Assembly (NCBI GenBank): GCA_020849765.1
Contig: JADLAY010000055.1
Location: forward strand, 1-64,000
Length of the DNA: 64,000 bases
Direction of reading: 5' to 3'
Source: Anaerolineae bacterium
Lineage (GTDB): Bacteria; Chloroflexota; Anaerolineae; Aggregatilineales; Phototrophicaceae
Below, piece by piece: positions 44,437 to 52,226 of the stretch. Within the stretch, counting starts at the first letter, position 1; each line of letters opens with the position of its first letter. A model generated the notes under the pieces. The model worked only from the letters and a program-made list of their open reading frames with translations. It did not search any database and was not told the origin of the DNA. The position numbers and the translations under genes were made by a program.

Positions 44437-44802
44437 ATGTCGGACGCCACCACGCGACCCCATGACCTGCTGCCACTGACGCCCGCCGTCTTTCACATCC
44501 TGCTGGCGCTGGCCGATGGCGAGAAGCACGGCTATGCCATCATGCAGGAGGTGATCCGCATCACGGATGGCGCGGTGCGCATGGGGCCGGGCACGCTCTA
44601 CGGCACGATCAAGCGCATGCTCGAAATGGGCCTGATCGAGGAGACCGACGAGCGCCCCGATCCAGAAATGGATGACGAACGCCGCCGCTATTACCGCCTG
44701 ACGCCGTTCGGCGAACGCGTGGCGCAGGCCGAGGCGGCCCGGCTGGCGTCCCTGATCAGCATCGCGCAGTCGAAGCGGTTGACGGGAGGCGCGGCATCAT
44801 GA
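44437..44802 (+). CDS. PadR family transcriptional regulator
   Basis: This 121-residue winged-helix repressor has the PadR pattern: TPAVFHILLALADGEKHGYAIMQEV, MGPGTLYGTIKRMLEMGLIEE and RRRYYRLTPFGERVAQAEAARL. The dimerisation helix at the C-terminus is short (PadR-s1 type). GAGGTG precedes ATG 44437. The downstream membrane protein starts 4 bp inside its stop, so both form one repressor-controlled unit. Confidence 0.95.
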   Translation: MSDATTRPHDLLPLTPAVFHILLALADGEKHGYAIMQEVIRITDGAVRMGPGTLYGTIKRMLEMGLIEETDERPDPEMDDERRRYYRLTPFGERVAQAEAARLASLISIAQSKRLTGGAAS

Positions 44803-45623
44803 CTCCGAATGCCCGCAGCCCCTGGATCGTCTTCTCAGAACGGCTCTACGGCGCGCTGCTCGTGCTCTACCCTGTCGCTTACCGCCGCGAGTACGGGTCG
44901 CTCATGCGCCAGGTCTTTCGCGACGTGGCGCGCGATCGCTATCGCGAGCAGGGCTGGGCTGGCATGCTGGTCTGGTGGTGTACGACCTTGCTCGACCTCG
45001 CCATCACCGTCATCGAACAACGTAGAAAGGGAGGATTTGCGATGTCCAAAGCGACCTTTGTGCGCCTGACCGGGAGTTTGCTTGCGCTCGGCGGCGCGTT
45101 CTGCGGGCTGGCCGCTTTCAGCCAGCTCCAACCGGGCGATCACTACAGCTATTACGGCATCTACCAGCTCGTGATGTGGCTGTTCGCGCCGGGATGCTTG
45201 CTGCTCGGCCTGGGGATCATCGGCCTGGCCATGCGCTACGAGGCGGCATTGGGCCGCGCCGGGCGCTGGCTGCTCACGCTCTGCGGCGTCGGTGCGCTGG
45301 GGATGGCGGTCGGCGTGGTCGCGACGTCACTCAACGACGACCTGTGGAACGTCTGGTTCGCGACCGCGGTCCTGCACGTGGTCACACTGACGCTGTTCGG
45401 CTTGCTGCATGTGCGCCAGCCAACGCTGCCGGTCTTCCGCGCGCTGCCGCTGCAGATCGCGGCGGGCTGGTTGATCATGATGCTGGGCGTGCTGCGCACC
45501 AACTCTGAGACCTTCAATAACGCGCTGTCGTTCTTGCTGTTCCTGGGAGTCGGGCTGGCGTGGCTGGCGATCGGGCTGGCGGTCAATCGCGTCGAGCGCT
45601 CGGCGGCTCTGGCTGCCGCCTAG
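44799..45623 (+). CDS. Membrane protein of padR-linked type, function unknown
   Basis: The 274 residues begin with a cytoplasmic ~70-residue segment (LYGALLVLYPVAYRREYGSLMRQVFRDV) of a kind often attached to ABC-permease-like proteins. About six membrane spans follow (90-110, 120-145, 155-175, 185-205, 220-240, 245-265). The ATGA overlap with padR implies coupled translation. PadR-controlled membrane proteins often respond to envelope stress or antibiotics (inference). Confidence 0.8.
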   Translation: MTPNARSPWIVFSERLYGALLVLYPVAYRREYGSLMRQVFRDVARDRYREQGWAGMLVWWCTTLLDLAITVIEQRRKGGFAMSKATFVRLTGSLLALGGAFCGLAAFSQLQPGDHYSYYGIYQLVMWLFAPGCLLLGLGIIGLAMRYEAALGRAGRWLLTLCGVGALGMAVGVVATSLNDDLWNVWFATAVLHVVTLTLFGLLHVRQPTLPVFRALPLQIAAGWLIMMLGVLRTNSETFNNALSFLLFLGVGLAWLAIGLAVNRVERSAALAAA

Positions 45624-45655
45624 CACGGACAGCGCTTGTGCGACTCAAGCAGCAG

Positions 45656-45701
45656 AAGAGGCTGAAGTGCCGACTCTCATCGATACACTTCAGCCTCTTT
45701 T
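45656..45701. terminator. Bidirectional rho-independent terminator
   Basis: A perfect 14-bp stem AAGAGGCTGAAGTG / CACTTCAGCCTCTT with a 16-nt loop is followed by TTTTC on the plus strand. It lies between the convergent membrane-protein and serpin genes and can serve both. Confidence 0.85.
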
Positions 45702-45714
45702 CAATGGCGGTGGG

Positions 45715-46902
45715 TTATGGGTTGAGGACGCGGCCCATGAACAGGATCGTATTCGTTTGCACGTCGCGGATGGCGAACAGGAACGGGCGGTCGACGCGAA
45801 TATTGAGCGTCTCTTCCGCTGCTGAGAGCGCGCCGATGACGATGCCGGTGGCAGCGGCGGCTTCGGTGCCGACCTCGTTGACGTCGACGAAGGCTTTGTG
45901 CAGCGCTGCGCTGATGAACAGGCGCTCGTCGGTGGCGGCGGGGTCGTACATGCGGCTGAAATCGGCCTGAGCCGGATCGAAGGCGTCGGTGATGCCGAGC
46001 GCTTCGAGCGTCGGGCGCAGGCTGAGCAGCGTTTCGAAGCTGAAGCGCGGCATGCTCACCCGCGTCAGCTCCGGATGCATGGCGTCGAGGATCTCGGTGA
46101 AGCGCTCGGCGGTCAGGCTGTCTTCGAAGGCCTCGAAGCCGCCCTCGTTCGGCAGCAGGACAACCATTTCGATCTCACGGCCCTGGTAGGGCAGTGCGAC
46201 CGCGACCACGTCATCGCCCTGGTAAACCTTGAGGCGGACGCCTTCGCTGAGCGTCATCATCGGCACCTGTTCGGTCGTGCCGTCGAGCAGCGTGAACGGC
46301 GCGTCCTGCGTCAATTCCTCGCTGAAAGAATGCACCCAGGTGGCCTTGAAGTAGACGGCATTGGCAATGACCATCCGAGTCAAGGTGTCGATCACGCCCT
46401 CAGGGATCAGATCTTGAATCTTGTCCTCGGTCTGCGCCTCGACCCAGTCGTTGATCTGCTGGCGGATCGCTTCCGGGTCGCTGTGGTAATCGACGCGCTG
46501 GATCGGCGAGCCGACCGACTGAAGCAGATTGACGAACTCCTGCCGCCAGGGGAAGTCCTGCTGCGCCCAGAGTGCGTTGGCGCTGTGCAGGATGAAGCTC
46601 TCGTCCTCGGCAAAGTCGAACTCCGGCACCGGCGAGTTGGCCGCATCGACCGGCAGCGGTAAGTGGAGCGCCTCGGACATCTGAGCCGCGGTGTCGCCAT
46701 CGGCGCCGAGATAGGCGAGCCAGAAGGCACTCAGGATGCTGTGCGGCGAGAAGAACAGGTTGCCCGCCTCACCTTTGACCTGCGCATAGAAATCGAACGT
46801 GAAGGCCTCATTGCCCGGCATCGTCGTCTCCTCGGACGTCTGGGCGCTCACCGCGCTGGCGGCGGCTAAAAGTAACAGGCAAACGAACAGTCTCTTGATC
46901 AT
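45715..46902 (-). CDS. Secreted inhibitory-type serpin
   Basis: This 395-residue serpin has a signal peptide (cleavage near residue 20, AVSA-QT), PHSILSAFWLAYLGA in helix B, NAVYFKATW, and FISAALHKAFVDVNEVGTEAAAAT. The hinge P15-P8 (G345 to T352, GTEAAAAT) is fully inhibitory in type. By standard spacing P1 is Leu359 and P1' is Ser360, suggesting chymotrypsin- or elastase-like target proteases. The C-terminal signature DRPFLFAIRD...ILFMGRVLNP is present. ATG 46902 follows GAGGGAGAGA. It probably protects the cell surface or neighbours from extracellular proteases. Confidence 0.95.
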   Translation of the reverse strand: MIKRLFVCLLLLAAASAVSAQTSEETTMPGNEAFTFDFYAQVKGEAGNLFFSPHSILSAFWLAYLGADGDTAAQMSEALHLPLPVDAANSPVPEFDFAEDESFILHSANALWAQQDFPWRQEFVNLLQSVGSPIQRVDYHSDPEAIRQQINDWVEAQTEDKIQDLIPEGVIDTLTRMVIANAVYFKATWVHSFSEELTQDAPFTLLDGTTEQVPMMTLSEGVRLKVYQGDDVVAVALPYQGREIEMVVLLPNEGGFEAFEDSLTAERFTEILDAMHPELTRVSMPRFSFETLLSLRPTLEALGITDAFDPAQADFSRMYDPAATDERLFISAALHKAFVDVNEVGTEAAAATGIVIGALSAAEETLNIRVDRPFLFAIRDVQTNTILFMGRVLNP

Positions 46903-47082
46903 ACGCGTCTCTCCCTCTCGGTCACGTTCGTGCGCACGGCAAATTCCGATTCGAGTGTACTGTATTTTGTGAAAAGCGTGAGGGATCACAGTGCCGTGAG
47001 CAGCGATCTCAATTGGCAGCGGGCCGTCAGGCTATACTGAAGTTCTCACTCGCCTGGCTCGAGGCATCCACGGAGGTGCACG

Positions 47083-47604
47083 ATGGCTGAGATTATCCAT
47101 GTCAGAGATGCGGATCAGGCGCAGATCGTACAAGGGCTTTTGCGTGAGTATTTTGCCTGGGCATTCCTCGTTGGGCGCGATGAACTGGAGGCAGGCAGCA
47201 ACGATGTCCGCGAGGTCCCGGCCTTCAGCAACATCGACGCGGAACTGGACGATTTAGCCGGGGTGTTTTCACGGGAACGCGGTTCTATGTTGCTGCTGGC
47301 GGCAATCGCGGGAGAAGGCGTCGGTTGTGTCGCCTTCCAACGCAAGGACGCGGTGACCTGTGAGTTGAAGCGGATGTACGTTCGGCCAGCCGCGCGCGGG
47401 CAGGGGATTGGCCGCGAACTTGTTCAGGCATTGATAGCCGAGGCGCGTTCTCAGGGCTACCGGCGCATCATCCTGGACAGCCACAAGAGCATGACGAGCG
47501 CGCACGCCCTCTACGAGGCGACGGGCTTCATCCGGCAGCCCATCCCGGCTCACTTCCCCGATTTTGTGAAACCGCACATCGTCTACATGGAGCTGGAGTT
47601 GTAG
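47083..47604 (+). CDS. GNAT-family N-acetyltransferase
   Basis: This 173-residue acetyl-CoA-dependent acetyltransferase has the motif A region LKRMYVRPAARGQGIGRELVQALIAEARSQGY, the acetyl-CoA loop RGQGIGRE, and the closing ALYEATGFIRQP. The start follows a good GGAGG site (CGGAGGTGCACG). The substrate is unknown; no antibiotic-acetyltransferase signature is evident. A TATACT -10-like box is 45 bp upstream. Confidence 0.93.
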   Translation: MAEIIHVRDADQAQIVQGLLREYFAWAFLVGRDELEAGSNDVREVPAFSNIDAELDDLAGVFSRERGSMLLLAAIAGEGVGCVAFQRKDAVTCELKRMYVRPAARGQGIGRELVQALIAEARSQGYRRIILDSHKSMTSAHALYEATGFIRQPIPAHFPDFVKPHIVYMELEL

Positions 47605-47893
47605 GCGGAAGGGCTGATAGGCGATTGCTGTTTCGATAACGGGGTTTATTGGGCAGACATCACACTGAGCAAATTCGCCTTTGACGCCATTGGCCGTAGC
47701 TGCGCGGCGGCAGCCTTGCTGCTGTCTGTCGACATGATATGACGACCTCCTGAGCACGGCGAACGAAGATCAAGCTCCATGAAGGGGTTGCAACAGACCA
47801 GCAACTGCTCTGGAGTGCATGTCGTTCCATAGACCGTGCCGCGCCCTCCCGGCTGCCGATCGCGTGACCGGCAGCCGGGGAGCGTTCGCCGCG
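47605..47893. other. Spacer with a long hairpin
   Basis: CCCGGCTGCCG-atcgcgtgac-CGGCAGCCGGG (47848-47879) is a perfect 11-bp stem just past the M23 protein's stop (minus strand). It has no T-tract; a terminator role is plausible. The rest shows no supported gene. Confidence 0.55.
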
Positions 47894-50014
47894 CTACGAG
47901 CGCGGGCGGTTGGCCAGGATGAATTCTTTCGGATCGACGTAGTGGAGGAAGATCGAGTCGCGATCTTTGCCCGGCCAGTGTTCGGGATTCGACTCCAGGA
48001 TCGTCGTCGGGCTGAGGTCGAAGTGCAGGTGATAGGCCCAGCGCCCGAAGGCGTTGCCGACGGTCGCGATCTGGTGGCCGCGCTCGACGCGCTCGCCGAC
48101 GCTGACCAGCATGGTGTCGACGTGGGCCGAGCGGCTGTACATGACCTTGCCGTTAGTCGCCAGCGGATCGTGCTTGATGATGATCACGTTGCCCCAGGTC
48201 GGCAGGCGGCTGGCGAAGACGACCTCGCCGCTGGCCGTGGCATAGACGGGCTTGCCGCGGTCGGCATCCTGCGGCAGGTTGAGATCCGCGCCCGTGTGGT
48301 AGGCCTCGCTCGGTGTGCCGACGAAGTAGAGCCGGCCGAACGGGCTGGCGTCGAGCCAGCTGCCGGGCCAGACTTTGGTGGCGCGCCGCTCGGATTCGGT
48401 ACCGATCGGGGCGTCGTAGCCATCCCCGGCGAAGGCGGGCACGCTGCCATTGCCGCCGCCAATCGCCGTGTCAAGGATCTGGCGCCAGCGCACGGCGTCG
48501 AAAGCGATCGCCAGATCGCGCTCGCCGGTCAGATCGTTGAGGAAGACGGTGCCCGCATTGATGGCATCCTTGTCGAAGTCGAACACGCCGAGTGAAACCC
48601 AGGTGTTGCGCTCTTTGGATTGATCGATGCTGACGAGGATCTCCGTCGACGAGTTCTTGACGCCGTGGATCTTGTAACGCGCATTTTTCGTGGTGGCATG
48701 ACGCGCTGGGACGAACACCTCGACCGCGTATTTGCCGGATTGTTTGAAGGTTGGTGTCCAGCGCGCGGCGACCTTGCTCGTGGTCGTTTCGGTGGCTTTG
48801 AAATAAACCGTCCAGCCCCAGGTGCCGGCGAAGCTCTGAAGTTCATTTTGCCCGGTGTACGAAAAACTGGTGAAACCGCTGTCCGACGGGCGCACCATCT
48901 GCGTTTCGCCGTAGATGATGGTCGGCACCGACGGGTCGACGTCCGGGCGGCTGCCGAGCGCGTTCGATGCCGCGCGCAGCTGCGCCGAGTTCATCACGCC
49001 TAGGCGCCAGAAGCTGAGGCCCAGCGCGCCGTGCCGGTTGGCGGACAGCGTCCCGGCCTCGGTGATTTCACCGGCGTCCGCATCGCCCTGTAGGATTGGC
49101 ACAATCGGGCGGCCATAGTTGCCCCAGACTTGATACGTCTCCGCCAGCGAATCTTCCGGCGTGCGGCGGAAGGTCGCCCAGTAGACCATCGGATGAACGC
49201 TGTTGACGAACGGGAACCATTCTTCCGGGTTGATCTTGGTGAACCACTGGCGGCGCGGGTCGACGCAGATGCCGATGTGGAACGAGCCGGGCAGCGCGCG
49301 GCGGATGCGCGTCATCAGCGGACGGACGGCCTGCGCGCCGCCGACCCAGAAGCCCTCGTACGGTTCGACGTCGAGCACCATCGCCTTGACGCCGGGGCGC
49401 TGGCAGGCCTGGATGATCAGGTCGGCTTCGGCGGCGATATTCATGCCGCGCGGGATGGCCCAGGCGACGAACTCCAACCCGTGGCGCGAGAGGCCGCTGA
49501 CCCAGCGGTCGATTGACGTCGGGCCGTCGATGGCGAGGCCGCGCTTGGTATCCCAGAAGCCCTGCCACTGCGCGCCGGAGCTGGACGTGATGTCGCTCGT
49601 CTTGACCCAGACCTGGTTGAGGCCGGGGGCGGCGGCTTTCAGGTTGCGTGCCAGGTCGTCGATGGTCGACTCGGCGACGGCATCGCCTTTCCAGTGCCAG
49701 ATGCCGAGCTTGTTGTCGAACGGTGTGGCCCGGTCGGGCGTCGTCGGGACGGGCGCGGGCACATCCTGCAGGTCGACGACGCCGGTGAAGATCCAACCGC
49801 CGACGCCGTACTGCTCGACCCAGATCCAGCCGTCCGAGCGGCGCGTCGCCGGGTAGTAGGCGACCAGCGTGTTGCGCTGGATGTCGCCCACGTCCTGATA
49901 ATTCGTGCCTGGGCCATTGCGCAGGTTCACGTACGAGCCGCGCGGCACGACCAGGGCGGTCTTGGACGTCCCGGCGTTCGACGGTTTCGGAACAGGTGGC
50001 GGGTAGGTGCTCAT
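47894..50014 (-). CDS. Four-domain cell-wall hydrolase: SH3b + TIM-barrel-like + golvesin-like + M23 peptidase
   Basis: In order, this 706-residue fusion has an SH3b wall-binding domain (about 20-80; YVNLRNGPGTNYQDVG, VGGWIFTG), a barrel-like glycosidase-type domain (about 98-345; IWHWKGDAV, VLDVEPYEGFWVGG with a probable acidic active-site residue, SVHPMVYWATF), a golvesin/CBM-like beta domain (about 375-510) and an M23 (LytM) metallopeptidase (about 560-695). The M23 zinc/catalytic set is H573 and D577 (HTGAD), H631 (SAHVDT) and H662/H664 (HLHFD). There is no signal peptide, odd for a wall hydrolase, so export by lysis or a non-Sec route, or release for lytic use, must be considered. It is monocistronic. 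Confidence 0.88.
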   Translation of the reverse strand: MSTYPPPVPKPSNAGTSKTALVVPRGSYVNLRNGPGTNYQDVGDIQRNTLVAYYPATRRSDGWIWVEQYGVGGWIFTGVVDLQDVPAPVPTTPDRATPFDNKLGIWHWKGDAVAESTIDDLARNLKAAAPGLNQVWVKTSDITSSSGAQWQGFWDTKRGLAIDGPTSIDRWVSGLSRHGLEFVAWAIPRGMNIAAEADLIIQACQRPGVKAMVLDVEPYEGFWVGGAQAVRPLMTRIRRALPGSFHIGICVDPRRQWFTKINPEEWFPFVNSVHPMVYWATFRRTPEDSLAETYQVWGNYGRPIVPILQGDADAGEITEAGTLSANRHGALGLSFWRLGVMNSAQLRAASNALGSRPDVDPSVPTIIYGETQMVRPSDSGFTSFSYTGQNELQSFAGTWGWTVYFKATETTTSKVAARWTPTFKQSGKYAVEVFVPARHATTKNARYKIHGVKNSSTEILVSIDQSKERNTWVSLGVFDFDKDAINAGTVFLNDLTGERDLAIAFDAVRWRQILDTAIGGGNGSVPAFAGDGYDAPIGTESERRATKVWPGSWLDASPFGRLYFVGTPSEAYHTGADLNLPQDADRGKPVYATASGEVVFASRLPTWGNVIIIKHDPLATNGKVMYSRSAHVDTMLVSVGERVERGHQIATVGNAFGRWAYHLHFDLSPTTILESNPEHWPGKDRDSIFLHYVDPKEFILANRPRS

Positions 50015-50129
50015 GCGTCTTCTCCTGAGTGGTTGGCCGTGAGCGCTCGATGTTCGTGTTGAGCCATAACATTCTCTATGATAAACCAGAATCCAACTTG
50101 CGAAAGCTGACGGAATGCCTACAGGCCGG

Positions 50130-50190
50130 CGATTGGCTGTTGGAGGTTGGGTATTGGCTGTCGGCTATTGGCTATTGGCCAACAGCCGAG
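50130..50190. repeat. Heptamer array, ATTGGCT word
   Basis: About eight 7-bp units of type ATTGGCT/GTTGGAG in phase, a different word but the same period as the GTGCTCA arrays. Its end, GGCCAACAGCC, is partly complementary to the start, so it can fold back. Confidence 0.75.
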
Positions 50191-50214
50191 GCGCTTTCAG
50201 TCACGTCTCGTCTC

Positions 50215-50301
50215 CCGACCGCTGCTCTGGGAGAAGGAGAGTAAGTCCCTCGCCCAGGCGCGCAGCGCCGGACGGGAGAGGGATTTAGGGTGAGGGCAAA
50301 T
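50215..50301 (-). repeat. Dispersed palindromic repeat, copy 2 (CCCTCACCCT family)
   Basis: On the minus strand it starts GCCCTCACCCTAAATCCC and runs CTCTCCCGTCCGGCGCTGCG, then GGGACTTACTCTCC, TTCTCCCAGAG. Ends match copy 1 but the middle hairpin (GTCCGGCGC/GCGCGCC) is different. Confidence 0.75.
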
Positions 50302-50398
50302 GTGCTAATCCGCTATTTCGCTAAGCCGCTTCATGACCTATGTCATGCCCGCGGGATGATGCCCGGCACTCACGGCGGGCGTGTGCGGGATGTACGCT

Positions 50399-50418
50399 AC
50401 ATTCAACATTTTGAATGT
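50399..50418. promoter_or_regulatory. ArsR operator 1
   Basis: ACATTCAA-CATT-TTGAATGT is a perfect 8-bp inverted repeat, 12 bp before the arsR ATG. It matches the ATTCAA...TTGAAT pattern of ArsR/SmtB operators. Confidence 0.85.
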
Positions 50419-50430
50419 GACGGCACGACC

Positions 50431-50778
50431 ATGAATTCACCCTACGACATTCTGGCGGACAAGTTCAAAGCGCTGGCGCACCCGGCCCGCTTACAGATCG
50501 TGGACATGCTGCGCGAGGGCGAATTGTGCGTCTGCCACATCGAGGCGGCGCTGGGCAAACGCCAGGCGTACGTCTCGCAGCAGTTGATGGCGCTGCGCGA
50601 GGCCGGGATCGTCGAGAGCCGCCGCGACGGCCTGCAGGTCTACTACTGGATTGCCGACGATCAGGTCGAAGCGCTGCTCGATCTGCTGCATGGGCCGGTC
50701 ACGCCCGGCGATTATCACGCGCTGGATGGCTGCCCGTGCCCGAAATGTGCCCCTATCAATGTCACGCTCTTCAATTGA
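50431..50778 (+). CDS. arsR: ArsR-family metal(loid)-responsive repressor
   Basis: This 115-residue winged-helix repressor starts at ATG 50431 (longer frames to 50290 cross the operator and are rejected). KFKALAHPARLQIVDMLREGELCVCHIE contains the Cys-x-Cys of alpha-3N-type ArsR sensors (ELCVC). The recognition helix is RQAYVSQQLMALREAGIVESRRDG. A second Cys set, CPCPKC, lies near the C-terminus and could add a thiolate. It should release DNA on arsenite (or antimonite) binding. It heads the block. Confidence 0.93.
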   Translation: MNSPYDILADKFKALAHPARLQIVDMLREGELCVCHIEAALGKRQAYVSQQLMALREAGIVESRRDGLQVYYWIADDQVEALLDLLHGPVTPGDYHALDGCPCPKCAPINVTLFN

Positions 50779-50796
50779 GCGGGAAGGTAACGCATC

Positions 50797-51051
50797 ATGA
50801 TTCATGTCAAAGTCCTCGGATCGGGCTGCCCGAACTGCAAGCGCCTGGAAGCGGAGACACGTGCCGCCCTCGACGAGGCAGACATCGCCTACGATCTGGA
50901 GAAGGTCACCGACTACGCGGACATCGCCGCGCACGGCGTCATGAGCACGCCGGGGCTGATTCTGAACAACAAGGTCGTCTCGACCGGCCGCATCCCGGCG
51001 CGGGCCAAGATCGTCGAGTGGGCGCGCGAGATGGAAGCCTCCACGCTGTAG
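50797..51051 (+). CDS. Thioredoxin-like redox-active disulfide protein
   Basis: This 84-residue thioredoxin-fold protein has the active-site CPNC (GSGCPNCKRLE) and cis-Pro at MSTPGLILNNKVV. It belongs to the redox-active disulfide protein 2 type that typically accompanies DUF318 permeases. It may reduce or shuttle thiol-bound metalloid to the permease (inference). It is 18 bp after arsR, so co-transcribed, and is followed by a terminator. Confidence 0.92.
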   Translation: MIHVKVLGSGCPNCKRLEAETRAALDEADIAYDLEKVTDYADIAAHGVMSTPGLILNNKVVSTGRIPARAKIVEWAREMEASTL

Positions 51052-51063
51052 ACAAGCACGCTC

Positions 51064-51089
51064 AAGCCCTGCATCAGACAGGGCTTTTT
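51064..51089 (+). terminator. Rho-independent terminator inside the ars block
   Basis: AAGCCCTG-catcaga-CAGGGCTT with TTTC after the stem. It lies between the thioredoxin-like gene and the second ArsR-type operator, splitting the block into two transcription units or attenuating read-through. Confidence 0.8.
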
Positions 51090-51100
51090 CAGGCTGAGAC

Positions 51101-51120
51101 ATATTCAATATCTGGAATGT
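51101..51120. promoter_or_regulatory. ArsR-type operator 2
   Basis: ATATTCAATATCTGGAATGT matches operator 1 at 16 of 20 positions and keeps the ATTCAA and GAATGT half-sites. It lies 11 bp before the permease ATG. Confidence 0.75.
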
Positions 51121-51131
51121 AGAGGCATCGC

Positions 51132-52187
51132 ATGGCATCTCGAACCAATCCACTTCACCAACACGACGCCCATCAGCGCGATTTTGTCCTCGTCGTGCTC
51201 GGTGCGCTCGTCTGGTGGATCGTCTTCAACAACTTGCAGCCGTTCGCTGATTTTGTGACCTATCGTTTGCTGGCGCTTGATCCTGAGAGCCGTCTGGGAA
51301 GCGCGTTGAATTTCTTCATCTACGATGTGCCCAAAATTCTGCTCCTGCTCTCTGGCATGATCTTCCTGATCACACTCCTGCGCACCTTCATCACCCCGGA
51401 GCAAACGCGGCGCTGGCTGGGCGGCAAACGCGAAGGCGTCGGCAATATCCTGGCCGCCTTCGTCGGGGTCATCACGCCCTTCTGTTCCTGTTCGGCGGTG
51501 CCGCTCTTCATCGGCTTTGTCGAATCCGGGCTGCCGCTGGGGGTGACCTTCTCGTATCTCGTCGCTGCGCCGATGGTCAACGAAGTAGCGCTCGTGATGT
51601 TGTTTGGCATGTTTGGCTGGAAAGTCGCCGGGTTATATCTGGCGTCGGGGCTGGTGATCGCCGTCTTCGCCGGGATCGTCATCGGGCGGTTGGGGATGGA
51701 ACGCTATGTCGAGGAGTTCGTCTACCAGGTCAAAGTCGGCAGCAAGGGGCAGACGCTGGAAGACCGCCTGACCTGGCACGACCGCTTCGAGCAAGCCCTG
51801 TCCAGCACGCGCGAAATCGTGGGCAAAGTCTGGCCGTACGTCGTCGTCGGCATCGCGATCGGCGCCGGTATTCACGGCTTTGTGCCGGACGACTTTCTGG
51901 CGGAGACGCTCGGCAAAGACACCATCTGGGCCGTGCCGCTCGCCGTCATCCTGGGCATTCCGTTGTACTCGAATGCAGCGGGGATCATTCCGGTGGTCAG
52001 TGTCTTGATGGACAAAGGCGTGGCCCTCGGCACGGTACTGGCCTTCATGATGTCCGTGGTCGCGCTCAGCCTGCCCGAAATGATCATCCTGCGCCGCGTC
52101 ATGAAGCCGCGCCTGATCGGGGCCTTCATCGCGGTGGTTGCGTGCGGGATTGTGCTGACGGGCTATCTCTTTAACGGGATTTTCTAA
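51132..52187 (+). CDS. DUF318/ArsP-type permease
   Basis: This 351-residue permease has about eight spans, the family's TPFCSCSAVPLFIGF near residue 115 with paired Cys, VAAPMVNEVALVMLFG, and GIPLYSNAAGIIPVV. Members export organoarsenicals (ArsP) or other thiophilic compounds; the linked thioredoxin-like gene fits this. AGAGGC precedes the ATG, with an ArsR-type operator just upstream. Confidence 0.92.
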   Translation: MASRTNPLHQHDAHQRDFVLVVLGALVWWIVFNNLQPFADFVTYRLLALDPESRLGSALNFFIYDVPKILLLLSGMIFLITLLRTFITPEQTRRWLGGKREGVGNILAAFVGVITPFCSCSAVPLFIGFVESGLPLGVTFSYLVAAPMVNEVALVMLFGMFGWKVAGLYLASGLVIAVFAGIVIGRLGMERYVEEFVYQVKVGSKGQTLEDRLTWHDRFEQALSSTREIVGKVWPYVVVGIAIGAGIHGFVPDDFLAETLGKDTIWAVPLAVILGIPLYSNAAGIIPVVSVLMDKGVALGTVLAFMMSVVALSLPEMIILRRVMKPRLIGAFIAVVACGIVLTGYLFNGIF

Positions 52188-52226
52188 CACAGTAAGCAAG
52201 TTTCCAACATCAGGAGGTCTGTCACT

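Larger units (their letters stand above)
50015..50398. other. Spacer with heptamers, dispersed repeat and dyad
   Basis: Heptamers ATTGGCT, GTTGGAG, GTTGGGT, ATTGGCT, GTCGGCT, ATTGGCT, ATTGGCC occur at 50130-50190; a CCCTCACCCT-family element at 50215-50301 reads on the minus strand; more 7-bp words (TGCTAAT, CCGCTAT, TTCGCTA) follow to about 50330. A perfect dyad CATGAC-ctat-GTCATG lies at 50332-50347, 60 bp before the arsR operator. No gene was found. Confidence 0.65.
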
